From BOKV01 sp041987205 (GTDB lineage: Bacteria > Pseudomonadota > Alphaproteobacteria > Rhizobiales > Rhizobiaceae), in assembly GCA_041987205.1 (NCBI GenBank), contig JBHIWX010000003.1, positions 1-64,000 on the forward strand: a DNA stretch of 64,000 nt. The letters are read 5' to 3'. The position numbers were made by a program, and so were the translations under genes. Positions 33,280 through 41,469 of this stretch are shown one piece after another. Under the pieces are notes generated by a model. The model searched no databases and was not told the origin of the DNA. It saw only the letters and a program-made list of their open reading frames with translations. Numbering within the stretch: the first letter of the stretch is position 1; the number at the start of each line of letters is the position of its first letter.

Positions 33280-34092
33280 TTGGCCGCCGATCATCGCACA
33301 ATCAAGACCCTCGCCGGCTGGCTGGCAAAAGGTGAACGCGTTGTCGTGGTTCGCGTCGCGTCCGTCAAGGGTTCGGCGCCGCGCGAGACCGACGCCGTTA
33401 TGGGTGTCACCCACGCGGCCATGACGGGGACCATCGGCGGCGGACAACTCGAATGGCTGGCGCTCGACCATGCCCGCAAGATGCTGGCGGGCGACGATGC
33501 GTCCGGCACGCGCGACATTCCGCTCGGACCGGAGATCGGCCAGTGCTGCGGCGGACGGGTCGCGCTCGACTTTGCGCTGCTCGACGCGCCGTTGATGGAG
33601 ACGCTTTCGAACGAGGCAAAGGATGCCGAGCGCGACCTGCCGCAAGTGTTCATCTTCGGTGCCGGGCACACCGGCAAGGCGCTGGCACAGGCACTGGCGC
33701 CGCTGCCGTTCAGGACCGTGCTGGTCGATTCGCGCCCAGACGCCTTCGAGGGTTTTGCCTCACCCGTCGCAACCGAGTTGACGGCCCTGCCCGAGGAGAC
33801 GGTGCATCGCGCGCCGGCGGGCAGCGCCTTCGTCACCATGACGCATGAGCATTCGCTCGATTTCCTCATCACGGCGGAGGCTCTGAAACGCGGCGACGCG
33901 GCCTATGTCGGCATGATCGGCTCGGCGACCAAGCGCGCCGTGTTCCTCAACTGGCTGGACGATAACGGCTATGGCCGGACGCTGGGCGAGGCGCTTACCT
34001 GCCCCATCGGCGGATCGGCGGTGAAGGACAAGCGGCCGGAGGTGATCGCCGCACTGACGGCGGCGGAGATATTGGGGGCATTGGCGACGTGA
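33280..34092 (+). CDS. xdhC: XdhC/CoxI-family molybdenum hydroxylase maturation factor
   Basis: Binds and delivers the sulfurated molybdenum cofactor to XDH/CODH-type enzymes. About 270 residues: N-terminal XdhC domain with GSAPRETDAVMGV and GTIGGGQLEWLA, a conserved ECCGG-like IGQCCGGRVAL, then a Rossmann C-terminal domain beginning FIFGAGHTGKALAQAL and ending with YVGMIGSATKR. A TTG at 33280 with AAAGG eight bases ahead gives a family-like N-terminus; an ATG at 33190 is the alternative. It lies about 4 kb from coxSLM, its probable client. Confidence 0.88.
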   Translation: MAADHRTIKTLAGWLAKGERVVVVRVASVKGSAPRETDAVMGVTHAAMTGTIGGGQLEWLALDHARKMLAGDDASGTRDIPLGPEIGQCCGGRVALDFALLDAPLMETLSNEAKDAERDLPQVFIFGAGHTGKALAQALAPLPFRTVLVDSRPDAFEGFASPVATELTALPEETVHRAPAGSAFVTMTHEHSLDFLITAEALKRGDAAYVGMIGSATKRAVFLNWLDDNGYGRTLGEALTCPIGGSAVKDKRPEVIAALTAAEILGALAT

Positions 34093-34559
34093 CCACGATC
34101 TACATCGATGCCGATGCCTGCCCCGTGAAGGAAGAGGCCGAGCGTGTGGCGACGCGCCTCGACATCCCGATGGTGCTGGTCTGCAATGGCGGAGTACGAC
34201 CACCGCGCAACCCGCTCGTTACGCTGAAGATCGTCGCCGAGGGGCCGGATGTCGCCGACCAGTGGATCGCGGACCAATGCGGGCCGGGCGATGTCGTGGT
34301 GACGGCCGACATTCCGCTGGCCGACCGCTGTGTGAAATCAGGTGCGCATGTGCTGCAGCATGACGGTCAGGTGCTCAATACCGCCAATATCGGCGAAAGG
34401 CTGGCAACGCGCGACCTGATGAAAGACATCCGCGCCGCCGACCCATTCCACACGGGCGGCGGCAGGAGCTTTTCGAAGGCCGATCGCTCGCGCTTTCTGC
34501 AATCGCTCGACAGGGTCGTTCGGCAGGCGATGCGGGAGGGACAGGCACCTTCCCGGTAG
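34089..34559 (+). CDS. YaiI/YqxD family protein (DUF188)
   Basis: 156-residue PIN-like fold protein of unknown function. Family landmarks are IYIDADACPVKEEAERVA at the N-terminus, VVTADIPLADRC, and GGGRSFSKADRSRFLQSLD near the C-terminus; the conserved acidic residues suggest a nuclease-like site. The GTG start overlaps the xdhC stop by four bases (GTGA), so the two are coupled. Confidence 0.92.
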   Translation: MTTIYIDADACPVKEEAERVATRLDIPMVLVCNGGVRPPRNPLVTLKIVAEGPDVADQWIADQCGPGDVVVTADIPLADRCVKSGAHVLQHDGQVLNTANIGERLATRDLMKDIRAADPFHTGGGRSFSKADRSRFLQSLDRVVRQAMREGQAPSR

Positions 34560-34606
34560 CCATACGCGCGCTTCGCGCCACTCGAACGAAACATCGGCAA
34601 CCGTCT

Positions 34607-35047
34607 TCATGGGTGGTGTGGTTTCCTCTTCCGCGTCTTGCCGGCCGAGCCGGCGCCTCGGGCAAGGGCAACGTTCACCATCTTCCGAAAGGTCGGGCAC
34701 TCCATATGCGAGGGCGCGGGGCAGTCGGCCACGTGGCGCAACGTATCGCGTAGCGCGCCCAGTTCCCTGATCCGGTTGTCCAGCTCATCCGCCTTTTCAT
34801 GCAGGACGCGGCGCGGCAGATCCGGCTGCCCGTTCTGGCCGAACATGCCGGCAATTTCCTCCAGTGAGAATCCGGCCGACTTTCCCATCGAGACAAGCGC
34901 CAGTTGCAGCCGGGTCTCAGGCGGAAACTGCCGTCTGAGCCCGGCGCGCCCGACGGACGCGATCAGACCGATCTCCTCATAATAGCGCAGTGCAGAGGGG
35001 CTTACGCCCGTGCTTCTGGAGAGCTCTCCGATATCCAGCAATTTCAT
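34607..35047 (-). CDS. MerR-family regulator with CX7C pair
   Basis: 146 residues. N-terminal winged helix with IGELSRSTGVSPSALRYYEEIGLI, a dimer coiled coil (~75-106), and a short effector tail with Cys109 and Cys117 (ADCPAPSHMECPTF). It lacks the four-cysteine Fe-S pattern of SoxR, although the operator between it and the divergent exporter is nearly a SoxR box. The ATG at 35047 follows GAGG inside the operator. Likely controls the adjacent MFS gene and itself; the effector is unknown, possibly thiol-reactive. Confidence 0.9.
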   Translation of the reverse strand: MKLLDIGELSRSTGVSPSALRYYEEIGLIASVGRAGLRRQFPPETRLQLALVSMGKSAGFSLEEIAGMFGQNGQPDLPRRVLHEKADELDNRIRELGALRDTLRHVADCPAPSHMECPTFRKMVNVALARGAGSAGKTRKRKPHHP

Positions 35048-35049
35048 GC

Positions 35050-35080
35050 TTGACCTCAAGTTGACTTAAAGTCGTAGGGT
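35050..35080 (+). promoter_or_regulatory. MerR-type promoter with SoxR-box-like operator
   Basis: TTGACC (35050-35055) and TAGGGT (35075-35080) are separated by 19 bases, the overlong spacing that MerR activators correct. Bases 35054-35071, CCTCAAGTTGACTTAAAG, match the SoxR box CCTCAAGTTAACTTGAGG at 15 of 18 positions. It points toward the MFS gene and overlaps the ribosome-binding site of the regulator gene. Confidence 0.82.
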
Positions 35081-35116
35081 GCCCGCAATCCCGTTCGATT
35101 GCAAGGATCACACACC

Positions 35117-36370
35117 GTGGAACACTCCGCCTTATCTGCCGGCATTGCCACTCGTCGCGGCGCGCTCGCGACACTTGCGCTGTCCATGCTGCTGGGAGCG
35201 CTCGGCACCAGCATCGCCAACATCGCCCTGCCGAACCTGGCGGCGGCGTTCGCGGCACCCTTTCATCATATCCAGTGGGTCGTTGTCGCCTATCTGGCGG
35301 CGTTGACCCTAACCTCCGTCTTCGCAGGCCGGCTGGGTGACCTGCTCGGCCTGAAACGCATGCATCTGGCCGGGCTTTTCCTGTTTGCCGCCGCGTCGTT
35401 TGCCTGCGGTGTCGCGCCCGACCTGCCGACCCTGATCGCGGCACGGGCGCTACAGGGCGCCGGCGCCGCATTCCTGATGACCCTGACCATTGCGCTGGTG
35501 CGCGAAACCTCGGCGGCTGACCGCATGGGACGCGCCATGGGCCTGCTCGGCACCATGTCCGCGCTCGGCACGGCCATAGGCCCGTCGGTCGGAGGTTTTC
35601 TGCTGCCCTTGGCAGGGTGGCGCGGCATCTTCCTCGTTCTCGTCCCGATCGGGCTGGCGACCCTGCTTCTCGCCGCACGAAGCCTGCCCGACAGCGAGGA
35701 GAAGACCATGGCGCCATCCTTTTCCTTCGCGGCGATGCGCCGGCCGGAGCTGACATCGAACCTGCTCGCCAATCTGCTGGTGGCCGCCGTCATGATGACG
35801 ACCCTTGTCACCGGCCCCTTCTTCCTGCGCATCGGGCTTGGCCTCGGCACCGAACTGACCGGACTCGTCATGACCGTCGGCCCGGTCATCTCGATCTTCG
35901 CCGGCGTGCTCTCGGGCCGGGCGGTCGATGCATGGGGAGCACGGCGCATCCTCGTGACGGGACTTGGCCTGATGACCGCCGGCGCCCTTGCGCTGGGTTT
36001 CATGCCGCAGGCGCTGGGTGTGGCCGGCTATGTTCTTGCCATGATCGTGCTGACACCGGGCTATCAATTGTTTCAGGCGGCGAACAACACCGCCGTCATG
36101 AGCGATGCGCCAGGCGACCTGCGCGGCGTGATCTCCGGCGTCCTAAGTCTTTCGCGCAATCTTGGTCTGGTGCTGGGCGCCTCGGCCATGGGTGCCGTAT
36201 TCGCCTTCGGAGTCGGAACGCCGGATTTCGAGCGCGCCACGCCCGCCGCGCTGGGCACCGGCATGGCAATGACCTTCGGCGTCGCGGGAGCGATGATGGC
36301 GGTTGCGCTGACGATCAGCCTGGTTCGTTCGAAGGCGGGAGACGCAACGCAGGCGATGCCGGAGGCTTAG
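35117..36370 (+). CDS. MFS drug-exporter-like transporter
   Basis: 417 residues with 12 predicted TM helices. Major-facilitator motif A is GRLGDLLGLKRM and the drug:H+ antiporter motif C region is GTAIGPSVGGFLL. The N-terminal ALGTSIANIALPNLA is typical of DHA exporters. The GTG at 35117 follows AAGGA by ten bases; a TTG at 35099 is less likely. Under a MerR-type promoter facing away from the regulator gene, as for SoxR- or MerR-controlled efflux. Its end overlaps the convergent allA gene by four bases. Confidence 0.9.
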   Translation: MEHSALSAGIATRRGALATLALSMLLGALGTSIANIALPNLAAAFAAPFHHIQWVVVAYLAALTLTSVFAGRLGDLLGLKRMHLAGLFLFAAASFACGVAPDLPTLIAARALQGAGAAFLMTLTIALVRETSAADRMGRAMGLLGTMSALGTAIGPSVGGFLLPLAGWRGIFLVLVPIGLATLLLAARSLPDSEEKTMAPSFSFAAMRRPELTSNLLANLLVAAVMMTTLVTGPFFLRIGLGLGTELTGLVMTVGPVISIFAGVLSGRAVDAWGARRILVTGLGLMTAGALALGFMPQALGVAGYVLAMIVLTPGYQLFQAANNTAVMSDAPGDLRGVISGVLSLSRNLGLVLGASAMGAVFAFGVGTPDFERATPAALGTGMAMTFGVAGAMMAVALTISLVRSKAGDATQAMPEA

Positions 36371-36891
36371 GAAAGGTTGAGGGATTCGATCCTGTACCCG
36401 TCGTCGAAGAAGAACTCCTCGAGATTGTTGCCGTCGCCACCACGGTCGACGATCAGGAAATCGCTCACCGCTTCCAATGAGATCAGCGGGTGATGCCAGA
36501 CATTGCGGGCGTAGTTGACGCCGGCGAGACTGTCTCCGTCCGGTTTCACGAGAAACACGCGTGGGCGGCCCGGCCTGCCGTTCTCGTCTGGCGCGACGGC
36601 GACAAGAAAGGGACGCGGCGACAGCGGCATGAAAGCCTGGCTGCCGAGCGGGTGGCGTTCCATCATCTTAAGTTCGATCGGCAGCGCAAAGGGCTGGCCG
36701 CGAAAGATCGAGACCAGCGTGTGCGCGCCCTCGCCCGCCGTCTCGACCTTCGCCAGATCGTGGAAACGCTCGGTGGTGCCGTTGTTGATCAGGAAGGAAT
36801 CGGCGCCCGAAGTCGCGACGACGTCGCCGAAAGGCGCGAAAGACTCGCGAGTCAGCGGCTCGACGGGTAGGACAAGGGCATCAGAGGGCAT
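36367..36891 (-). CDS. allA: Ureidoglycolate lyase
   Basis: Cleaves ureidoglycolate to glyoxylate and urea at the end of allantoin degradation. 174 residues with the AllA cupin landmarks: FGDVV...NNGTTERFHDL, MMERHPLGSQAFMPL, and GVNYARNVWHHPLISL (metal/substrate face). GAGG six bases before the ATG at 36891 supports this start. No other purine-catabolism genes are nearby, except that glyoxylate could feed malate synthase G elsewhere in the window. Confidence 0.9.
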   Translation of the reverse strand: MPSDALVLPVEPLTRESFAPFGDVVATSGADSFLINNGTTERFHDLAKVETAGEGAHTLVSIFRGQPFALPIELKMMERHPLGSQAFMPLSPRPFLVAVAPDENGRPGRPRVFLVKPDGDSLAGVNYARNVWHHPLISLEAVSDFLIVDRGGDGNNLEEFFFDDGYRIESLNLS

Positions 36892-36943
36892 TGTTTTCCT
36901 CGATCGAAGGGGCATCTCTCAACCGATCGGCACCCCCCTGATT

Positions 36944-37022
36944 CGTCATGCTCGGGCTTGTCCCGAGCATCCAACTAATCCCGGTGATTCATTAGATCCT
37001 CGGGGACAAGCCCGAGGATGAC
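36944..37022. repeat. REP-like palindromic element, copy A
   Basis: Two inverted modules, GTCATGCTCGGGCTTGTCCC (from 36944) and its reverse-complement relative ending at GATGAC (37022), sit between allA and the next gene. The core CTCGGGCTTGTCCCGAG is a widespread rhizobial intergenic palindrome. Related copies occur at 50302 and 54865. Confidence 0.75.
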
Positions 37023-37095
37023 GATGCGTGAGCCGCCTGGCCAGAACAAAACACACACCATCAAAAAGTGACCGCCTGTGACAAGCGTCTTGCCA

Positions 37096-37524
37096 TCATC
37101 TGGGCGGGATCGAATAGGTGGCCGTCGCCTGGGCCACCATGGTGTCGGGATCGGCGGCGGAGGTAATGTGGATTTCGCACACGGCGAGGCGCTTGCCGAG
37201 TTTGACGAGCCTGCCATCGGCCATCAAATCGCCGAGCGGTGGCTTCGAAAGGAAGTTGATGTTGAGGCTGGTGGTGACCGCCAGTTCCACCTTGCCGATA
37301 TGGCCGAGGATGACGAGATAGGCGGTAACGTCGGCCAGGAAGAACATGGTCGGCCCGGAGATCGTGCCGCCGGGGCGCAGCGCCGATTCGGAAACCTTCA
37401 TCGTCACGGAAATCGTGCCGGGGCCGAGATCGTTGACGACCCAGTTGTGGATCTCGGCCTGCGGGAAGACTTCGCCGACGAAGTCGCGAAGTTCGTCGAT
37501 CTCCATGACGGGCCGGTAGCTCAT
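37096..37524 (-). CDS. PaaI-type hotdog thioesterase
   Basis: 142-residue hotdog-fold protein, probably hydrolysing an acyl-CoA. The family-typical stretch GGTISGPTMFFLADVTAYLVI supplies the catalytic loop (with the conserved Gly-Pro and an Asp), and SLNINFLSKPPLGDL follows. Its ATG overlaps the stop of the DsbA-like isomerase gene by four bases, so the two are translated together. Confidence 0.88.
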   Translation of the reverse strand: MSYRPVMEIDELRDFVGEVFPQAEIHNWVVNDLGPGTISVTMKVSESALRPGGTISGPTMFFLADVTAYLVILGHIGKVELAVTTSLNINFLSKPPLGDLMADGRLVKLGKRLAVCEIHITSAADPDTMVAQATATYSIPPR

Positions 37525-38171
37525 GCGGCGACCTTTGCGGCAAAGGCGATGGCGTCTTCCAGCCGGTCATTGCCCCAGAACAGTTCGGACCCGACGGTGA
37601 AGGAAGGCGCGCCGAACAGGCCGAGCGCGAAGGCATGCTCGGTGTTGGCGCGCAGCTCGGCCTTGATCGCGTCGGTCTGGGTTGCCGCCAGCACGGCCTT
37701 GCCGTCGCCCCCCACCGCGTTGGCGCAGGCGGCGATGACGGCCGGGTCGGCGATGTCGTGCCATTGCTCGAATTCGGCGCGGTAGATCATGCGGACGAAA
37801 TCGCGGCCCCAGGGCTCACCCAGAGCCACGACGCTGGCACGCGCGGCGAGCAGCGAATTGCGCGGGAACCCGACGAGCTGCTTGTCACCCGGCGCGGCGA
37901 ATGGAATGCCGTATTTCGCGCCCTGACGCTGCATGTCGCGCCACATGTAATTGCCTTTGATCGGGAACAGGTTGAACGGCGAATTGTCCATGCCCTGGGC
38001 CTTGAAGATCGGGCCCAGCAGGAAGGGTTTCCAGAGCGTCTCGACGCCGACGGCCTCGGCGATCTGATCGAGTCGCATGGCGGCGAGATAGGAATAGGTG
38101 CTGGCCGGGTCGAACCAGAAGACGACACCGTGCTTTCCACCCGGTTTTTTCGTTGAGGGTTTTTTTGGCAT
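37521..38171 (-). CDS. 2-hydroxychromene-2-carboxylate isomerase-like protein
   Basis: Kappa-GST/DsbA-fold protein of 216 residues, the group that includes the glutathione-dependent isomerase of naphthalene breakdown. The active Ser in WFDPASTYSYLAAMRL (Ser24) stands where DsbA has Cys. Other landmarks: KPFLLGPIFKAQG and FGAPSFTVGSELFWGNDRLE at the C-terminus. The 2-hydroxychromene function is rarely proven; an unidentified glutathione-linked isomerisation is as likely. A lysine/proline-rich tail precedes the domain. Confidence 0.87.
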   Translation of the reverse strand: MPKKPSTKKPGGKHGVVFWFDPASTYSYLAAMRLDQIAEAVGVETLWKPFLLGPIFKAQGMDNSPFNLFPIKGNYMWRDMQRQGAKYGIPFAAPGDKQLVGFPRNSLLAARASVVALGEPWGRDFVRMIYRAEFEQWHDIADPAVIAACANAVGGDGKAVLAATQTDAIKAELRANTEHAFALGLFGAPSFTVGSELFWGNDRLEDAIAFAAKVAA

Positions 38172-38277
38172 GGCCGGCAATGTAGCGGCGATGCCCGGCG
38201 ACGCAATGGTGATTTTGTCTGCTTTTCCGCAGGCGCCTCTGCGTCCGTTCACGGGCTCGCGCTCCCGCAAACAAAGA

Positions 38278-38301
38278 AGCGGCCCCGTCGCCGGGGCCGC
38301 T
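38278..38301 (-). terminator. Terminator after ornithine decarboxylase
   Basis: 10-bp perfect stem (AGCGGCCCCG with CGGGGCCGCT, loop TCGC) 31 bases after the odc stop, followed on the minus strand by TTCTTTGTTT. Confidence 0.82.
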
Positions 38302-38331
38302 CTCAGATGTCTTTCGCCTTCGCGAAAAGGA

Positions 38332-39465
38332 TCAGACCACGTAGGTCGCCAGCGGGTTGAAGCCGTTGAAGGCGACCGCCGAATAGGTCGAGGTGTAGGC
38401 GCCGCAACCCTCGATGAAGACCTCGTCGCCGGGCTGGAGCGTTGCCGGCAGGTCGTAGGGGGTCTTCTCGTAGAGCACGTCGGCCGAATCGCAGGTCGGG
38501 CCGGCGAGCACGCAGGGCACCTTCGCATCCTCGTCGCGATCGGTGAGGATCGAATAGCGGATCGCCTCGTCCATGGTCTCGGCCAGGCCGCCGAACTTGC
38601 CGATGTCGAGATAGACCCAGCGCAGCGGATCGTCTTCCGACTTCTTCGAGACAAGCACGACTTCCGAACGGATCACGCCGCAGTCGCCCACCATGCCGCG
38701 GCCCGGCTCGATGATGGTGTCCGGGATGCGGTTGCCGAAGAACTTGCGCACGGCGTCGTAGATGGTCTGGCCGTATTCGGCGAGTACCGGGATGTTCTTC
38801 AGGTAACGGGTCGGGAAGCCGCCGCCGAGATTGACCATGGTCAGGCGGATGCCGCGGCCGTCGAGCTCGCGGAAGATGTGCGCGGCAGACGCCAATGCCT
38901 CGTCCCAGGCCCTGGTGTCGGTCTGCTGCGAGCCGACATGGAAGGAGATGCCGATCGGGCGCAGGCCGAGGCGGCAGCCATGTTCCAGAACATCGATCGC
39001 CATTTCAGGCACGCAGCCGAACTTGCGCGACAGCGGCCATTCGGCGCCTTCGCCCTTGGTCAGGATGCGGCAGAAGATTTTCGCAGCAGGTGCGGCGCGG
39101 GCGATCTTCTCGACCTCGGCCTCGCAGTCGACGGCGAACAGGCGCACGCCGAGCGCATAGGCACGAGCGACGTCGCGTTCCTTCTTGATGGTGTTGCCGT
39201 AGGAGATGCGGTCCGGCGTGGCGCCGGCATCGAGCGCCATGTTGATCTCGGCGACGGAGGCGCAGTCGAAGTTCGAGCCTGCATTGGCGAGCAGGCGCAG
39301 GATTTCCGGATGCGGGTTGGCCTTGACGGCATAGTAGACCGCGCTTTCCGGCATGGCGTGACGGAAGGCGTCGTAGTTTCGTCGGACCTGGTCGAGGTCG
39401 ATGACCAGGCAGGGCTCGTCGGTACGGTTTTCGGCGAAAAAGCCGCGGATGCGCGAAGAGATCAT
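38332..39465 (-). CDS. Ornithine/lysine decarboxylase, eukaryotic-like (Odc2 type)
   Basis: PLP group IV decarboxylase that makes putrescine (or cadaverine) for polyamine synthesis. 377 residues: PLP lysine in YYAVKANPHPEIL (Lys48), the His stacking loop SFHVGSQQ, glycine phosphate loop VNLGGGFPTRY and the catalytic Cys in LAGPTCDSADVLYE. The ATG at 39465 follows GGAAGGACTGGAAGC. The long upstream region holds a candidate structured leader, which fits the speF leader element known from alphaproteobacteria. Confidence 0.94.
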   Translation of the reverse strand: MISSRIRGFFAENRTDEPCLVIDLDQVRRNYDAFRHAMPESAVYYAVKANPHPEILRLLANAGSNFDCASVAEINMALDAGATPDRISYGNTIKKERDVARAYALGVRLFAVDCEAEVEKIARAAPAAKIFCRILTKGEGAEWPLSRKFGCVPEMAIDVLEHGCRLGLRPIGISFHVGSQQTDTRAWDEALASAAHIFRELDGRGIRLTMVNLGGGFPTRYLKNIPVLAEYGQTIYDAVRKFFGNRIPDTIIEPGRGMVGDCGVIRSEVVLVSKKSEDDPLRWVYLDIGKFGGLAETMDEAIRYSILTDRDEDAKVPCVLAGPTCDSADVLYEKTPYDLPATLQPGDEVFIEGCGAYTSTYSAVAFNGFNPLATYVV

Positions 39466-39723
39466 GCTTCCAGTCCTTCCATGGGACGATAGGCCGGCTG
39501 GACGGCATGCGTGCGCGACAGGCGCGCGGACGGCAAACCGCCCGAAACCGCAGGTTCCGGATCGTGACCTCCCGCCATGAACAGCGGACGGCCGGCTTCG
39601 GTTGCCTTGGATTGGAAGGATGGAACCCCCGCACTTCCGGCAAGGATGGTGTGTGTGCCTCTTCAGTACCGGCGGGGTTGGAAACCGCCTGAGACCAAAA
39701 AAGCCCTCACCGTCGTTGCTTGT

Positions 39724-39770
39724 GGACACTATCCGGGATTTCGCCTTCGGCAGTCGTCTGGTCGGTGTCC
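39724..39770 (-). promoter_or_regulatory. Candidate structured leader of ornithine decarboxylase (speF-like)
   Basis: On the minus strand GGACAC (39770-39765) pairs with GTGTCC (39729-39724), enclosing a GCC-GAA-GGC hairpin (39751-39743), with CGACGGTGAGGGCTTTTTT just downstream. Alphaproteobacterial ODC genes are known to carry the speF RNA in the leader. Assignment to that family is from memory of context, not from alignment. It lies about 260 bases before the start codon within the 578-base gene-free stretch 39466-40043. Confidence 0.42.
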
Positions 39771-40023
39771 CCCTCTCGGGAATTCCGCCAGATCGCGTTT
39801 GCCGGGTTCACCGGATTCTCCGTACCGCATCGCTGCGGCATGGTTATGTGCGTATCCTGAGCACGTGCGACTTTGGGCAAGCGCGATATGCTCTTCTTGC
39901 GTGTCATTTTCAAGGCATTTCTTGCCACGCCGGGGAATTTTTTTCCCGAAGAGGCGTCAGCGGTCCCGACACGGCTTTCTCGTCGGGCCGACAAGGCCGC
40001 CGCCGGGTTTGCCTCATGGTCGT

Positions 40024-40038
40024 GTTCATGGCATGTTC
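40024..40038 (+). promoter_or_regulatory. LexA (SOS) box before mmcB
   Basis: GTTC (40024-40027), seven bases, GTTC (40035-40038) exactly matches the alphaproteobacterial LexA operator GTTC-N7-GTTC, ending five bases before the mmcB start codon. LexA bound here would block transcription or initiation, giving DNA-damage induction. Confidence 0.85.
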
Positions 40039-40043
40039 TCTTC

Positions 40044-40562
40044 ATGCCGATCATCGACCTCACCGCCGCCAATCCGCTCGTCGACGGCCGCCAGTCGGAG
40101 CGCGCGCTGGCGATCCGCCGCGGCGTGATGCGGCTGTTGCGCGAAGCCGGTATCACCGTCGTCGCCGAACTGCCGCTGGCCTCCGGCCGGCGCGCCGATC
40201 TCGTCGGCCTCGACGCCAGGGGGCGATTCCACATCATCGAGATCAAGTCGTCGATCGAGGATTTCCGGGCCGACAGCAAATGGCCGGACTATCTCCTCTA
40301 TTGCGACCGGTTCTTCTTCGCCACGCATCCCGAGGTGCCGCAGGAGATCTTTCCTGGTACCGAGGGGCTGATCGTCGCCGATTCCTACGGGGCGGAGATC
40401 ATCCGCGATTCACGAGAGGGCAAGCTCGCCGGCGCCACGAGGAAAGCAATGACGCTGCGTTTCGCGCGCGCTGCGGCCGGCCGGCTGGAACGCATCGTCG
40501 AGCATCACGAGGTGACGGGCCTCGCCCTGCCGGAGGGCCTGCGCGAAATCGACGGGGATTAG
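40044..40562 (+). CDS. mmcB: MmcB family DNA repair protein
   Basis: 172-residue nuclease-fold protein found across alphaproteobacteria and induced by DNA damage. The PD-(D/E)xK-like core is visible: ELPLASGRRADLVGLDARG (Asp), FHIIEIKSSIEDF (ExK), then DYLLYCDRFFFATH. The start at 40044 is set by the LexA box ending at 40038 and the family N-terminus (LTAANPLVDGRQSERALAI). Its stop lies in one arm of a palindrome shared with the convergent epimerase gene. Confidence 0.9.
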   Translation: MPIIDLTAANPLVDGRQSERALAIRRGVMRLLREAGITVVAELPLASGRRADLVGLDARGRFHIIEIKSSIEDFRADSKWPDYLLYCDRFFFATHPEVPQEIFPGTEGLIVADSYGAEIIRDSREGKLAGATRKAMTLRFARAAAGRLERIVEHHEVTGLALPEGLREIDGD

Positions 40563-40576
40563 GTCTCAAGACCTAA
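40559..40576. other. Palindrome carrying two convergent stop codons
   Basis: TTAGGTCT-CA-AGACCTAA is a perfect 8-bp inverted repeat. The stop of mmcB (40560-40562) and the stop of the convergent epimerase gene (40573-40575) lie at mirrored positions in its arms. Whether it also acts as a weak terminator is unknown. Confidence 0.6.
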
Positions 40577-41469
40577 CCTTTCACGTAATTGCGCCAGTCG
40601 TGCTCCTCGGCGAAGCCGAGCATCTCGCGGATCTTGCGGTTGGAGAACAGCGCCTCGTTCTCGCCCATCTCGCGCGTGACCGGCACGCCGGGAAAGAACC
40701 GCTCGACGAGTTCGGCGGTCGGGATGTTCATGCCGTTGGTATCGTTGCCGGCATTGAAGACCTGGAAGCCCAACGCATCCTTTTGCAGGCACAGATCGAC
40801 GATCTGGCCAAGATCGCGCGCATCGATGTAACAGAACGCGTTACGCCGCCGCATTTCCGGATTGGCGAAATAGGTCGGGAACAGTTCGGCATATTCGTGC
40901 GGCTCGACGACATTGCCGATTCTCAGCGCGTAGATGTCGAAGCCCGAGCGGCGCTGGAAGGTGCGCGCCGTCTTTTCGTTGACCACTTTCGACAGGCCAT
41001 AGCTGTCCATCGGATCGACGTCGTAATCCTCCTCCAGCGGCAGGGCATGCGGGTCGGTCCTGCCGTCGGAAAAGCAGATGCCGTAGGTCGTCTCCGACGA
41101 GGCGACGACGATCTTCCTGATGCCGAGCTTCACCGCCGCCTCGATCACGTTGTAGGTGCCCATCGTGTTGACGCGGAAGGTCTCGTTGTCGGGCTCGATC
41201 AGGATGCGCGGGATGGCGGCGAAATGGACAACCGCGTCGAAGGCGGGCAGGCCGGTGCCGGGCTCGAGCTCGCCGAGATTGCCGTAGGAGGTCATCACGT
41301 TGAACATCTGACCGGAATCGGTGATGTCCGCGATCAGGTTGTCGACGCCGGGATGGTCGAGCGGCGTCAGGTCGACATTGACCACGCGATGGCCCCTGTC
41401 GAGGAGATAGGGAATCACGTGCCGGCCGGCCTTGCCCGAGCCACCGGTGAAGAGAATGCGTTTCGCCAT
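40573..41469 (-). CDS. NAD-dependent epimerase/dehydratase family protein
   Basis: Extended short-chain dehydrogenase of 298 residues. The Rossmann loop TGGSGKAGRHVI is at residues 8-19, the acid VNVDLTPLDHPGVDNL selects NAD, and the catalytic Tyr-Lys is in SYGLSKVVNEK, with SSETTYG supplying the Ser/Thr. Likely acts on a sugar nucleotide or uronate; the exact substrate cannot be read. Related proteins include uronate dehydrogenases. Confidence 0.88.
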   Translation of the reverse strand: MAKRILFTGGSGKAGRHVIPYLLDRGHRVVNVDLTPLDHPGVDNLIADITDSGQMFNVMTSYGNLGELEPGTGLPAFDAVVHFAAIPRILIEPDNETFRVNTMGTYNVIEAAVKLGIRKIVVASSETTYGICFSDGRTDPHALPLEEDYDVDPMDSYGLSKVVNEKTARTFQRRSGFDIYALRIGNVVEPHEYAELFPTYFANPEMRRRNAFCYIDARDLGQIVDLCLQKDALGFQVFNAGNDTNGMNIPTAELVERFFPGVPVTREMGENEALFSNRKIREMLGFAEEHDWRNYVKG

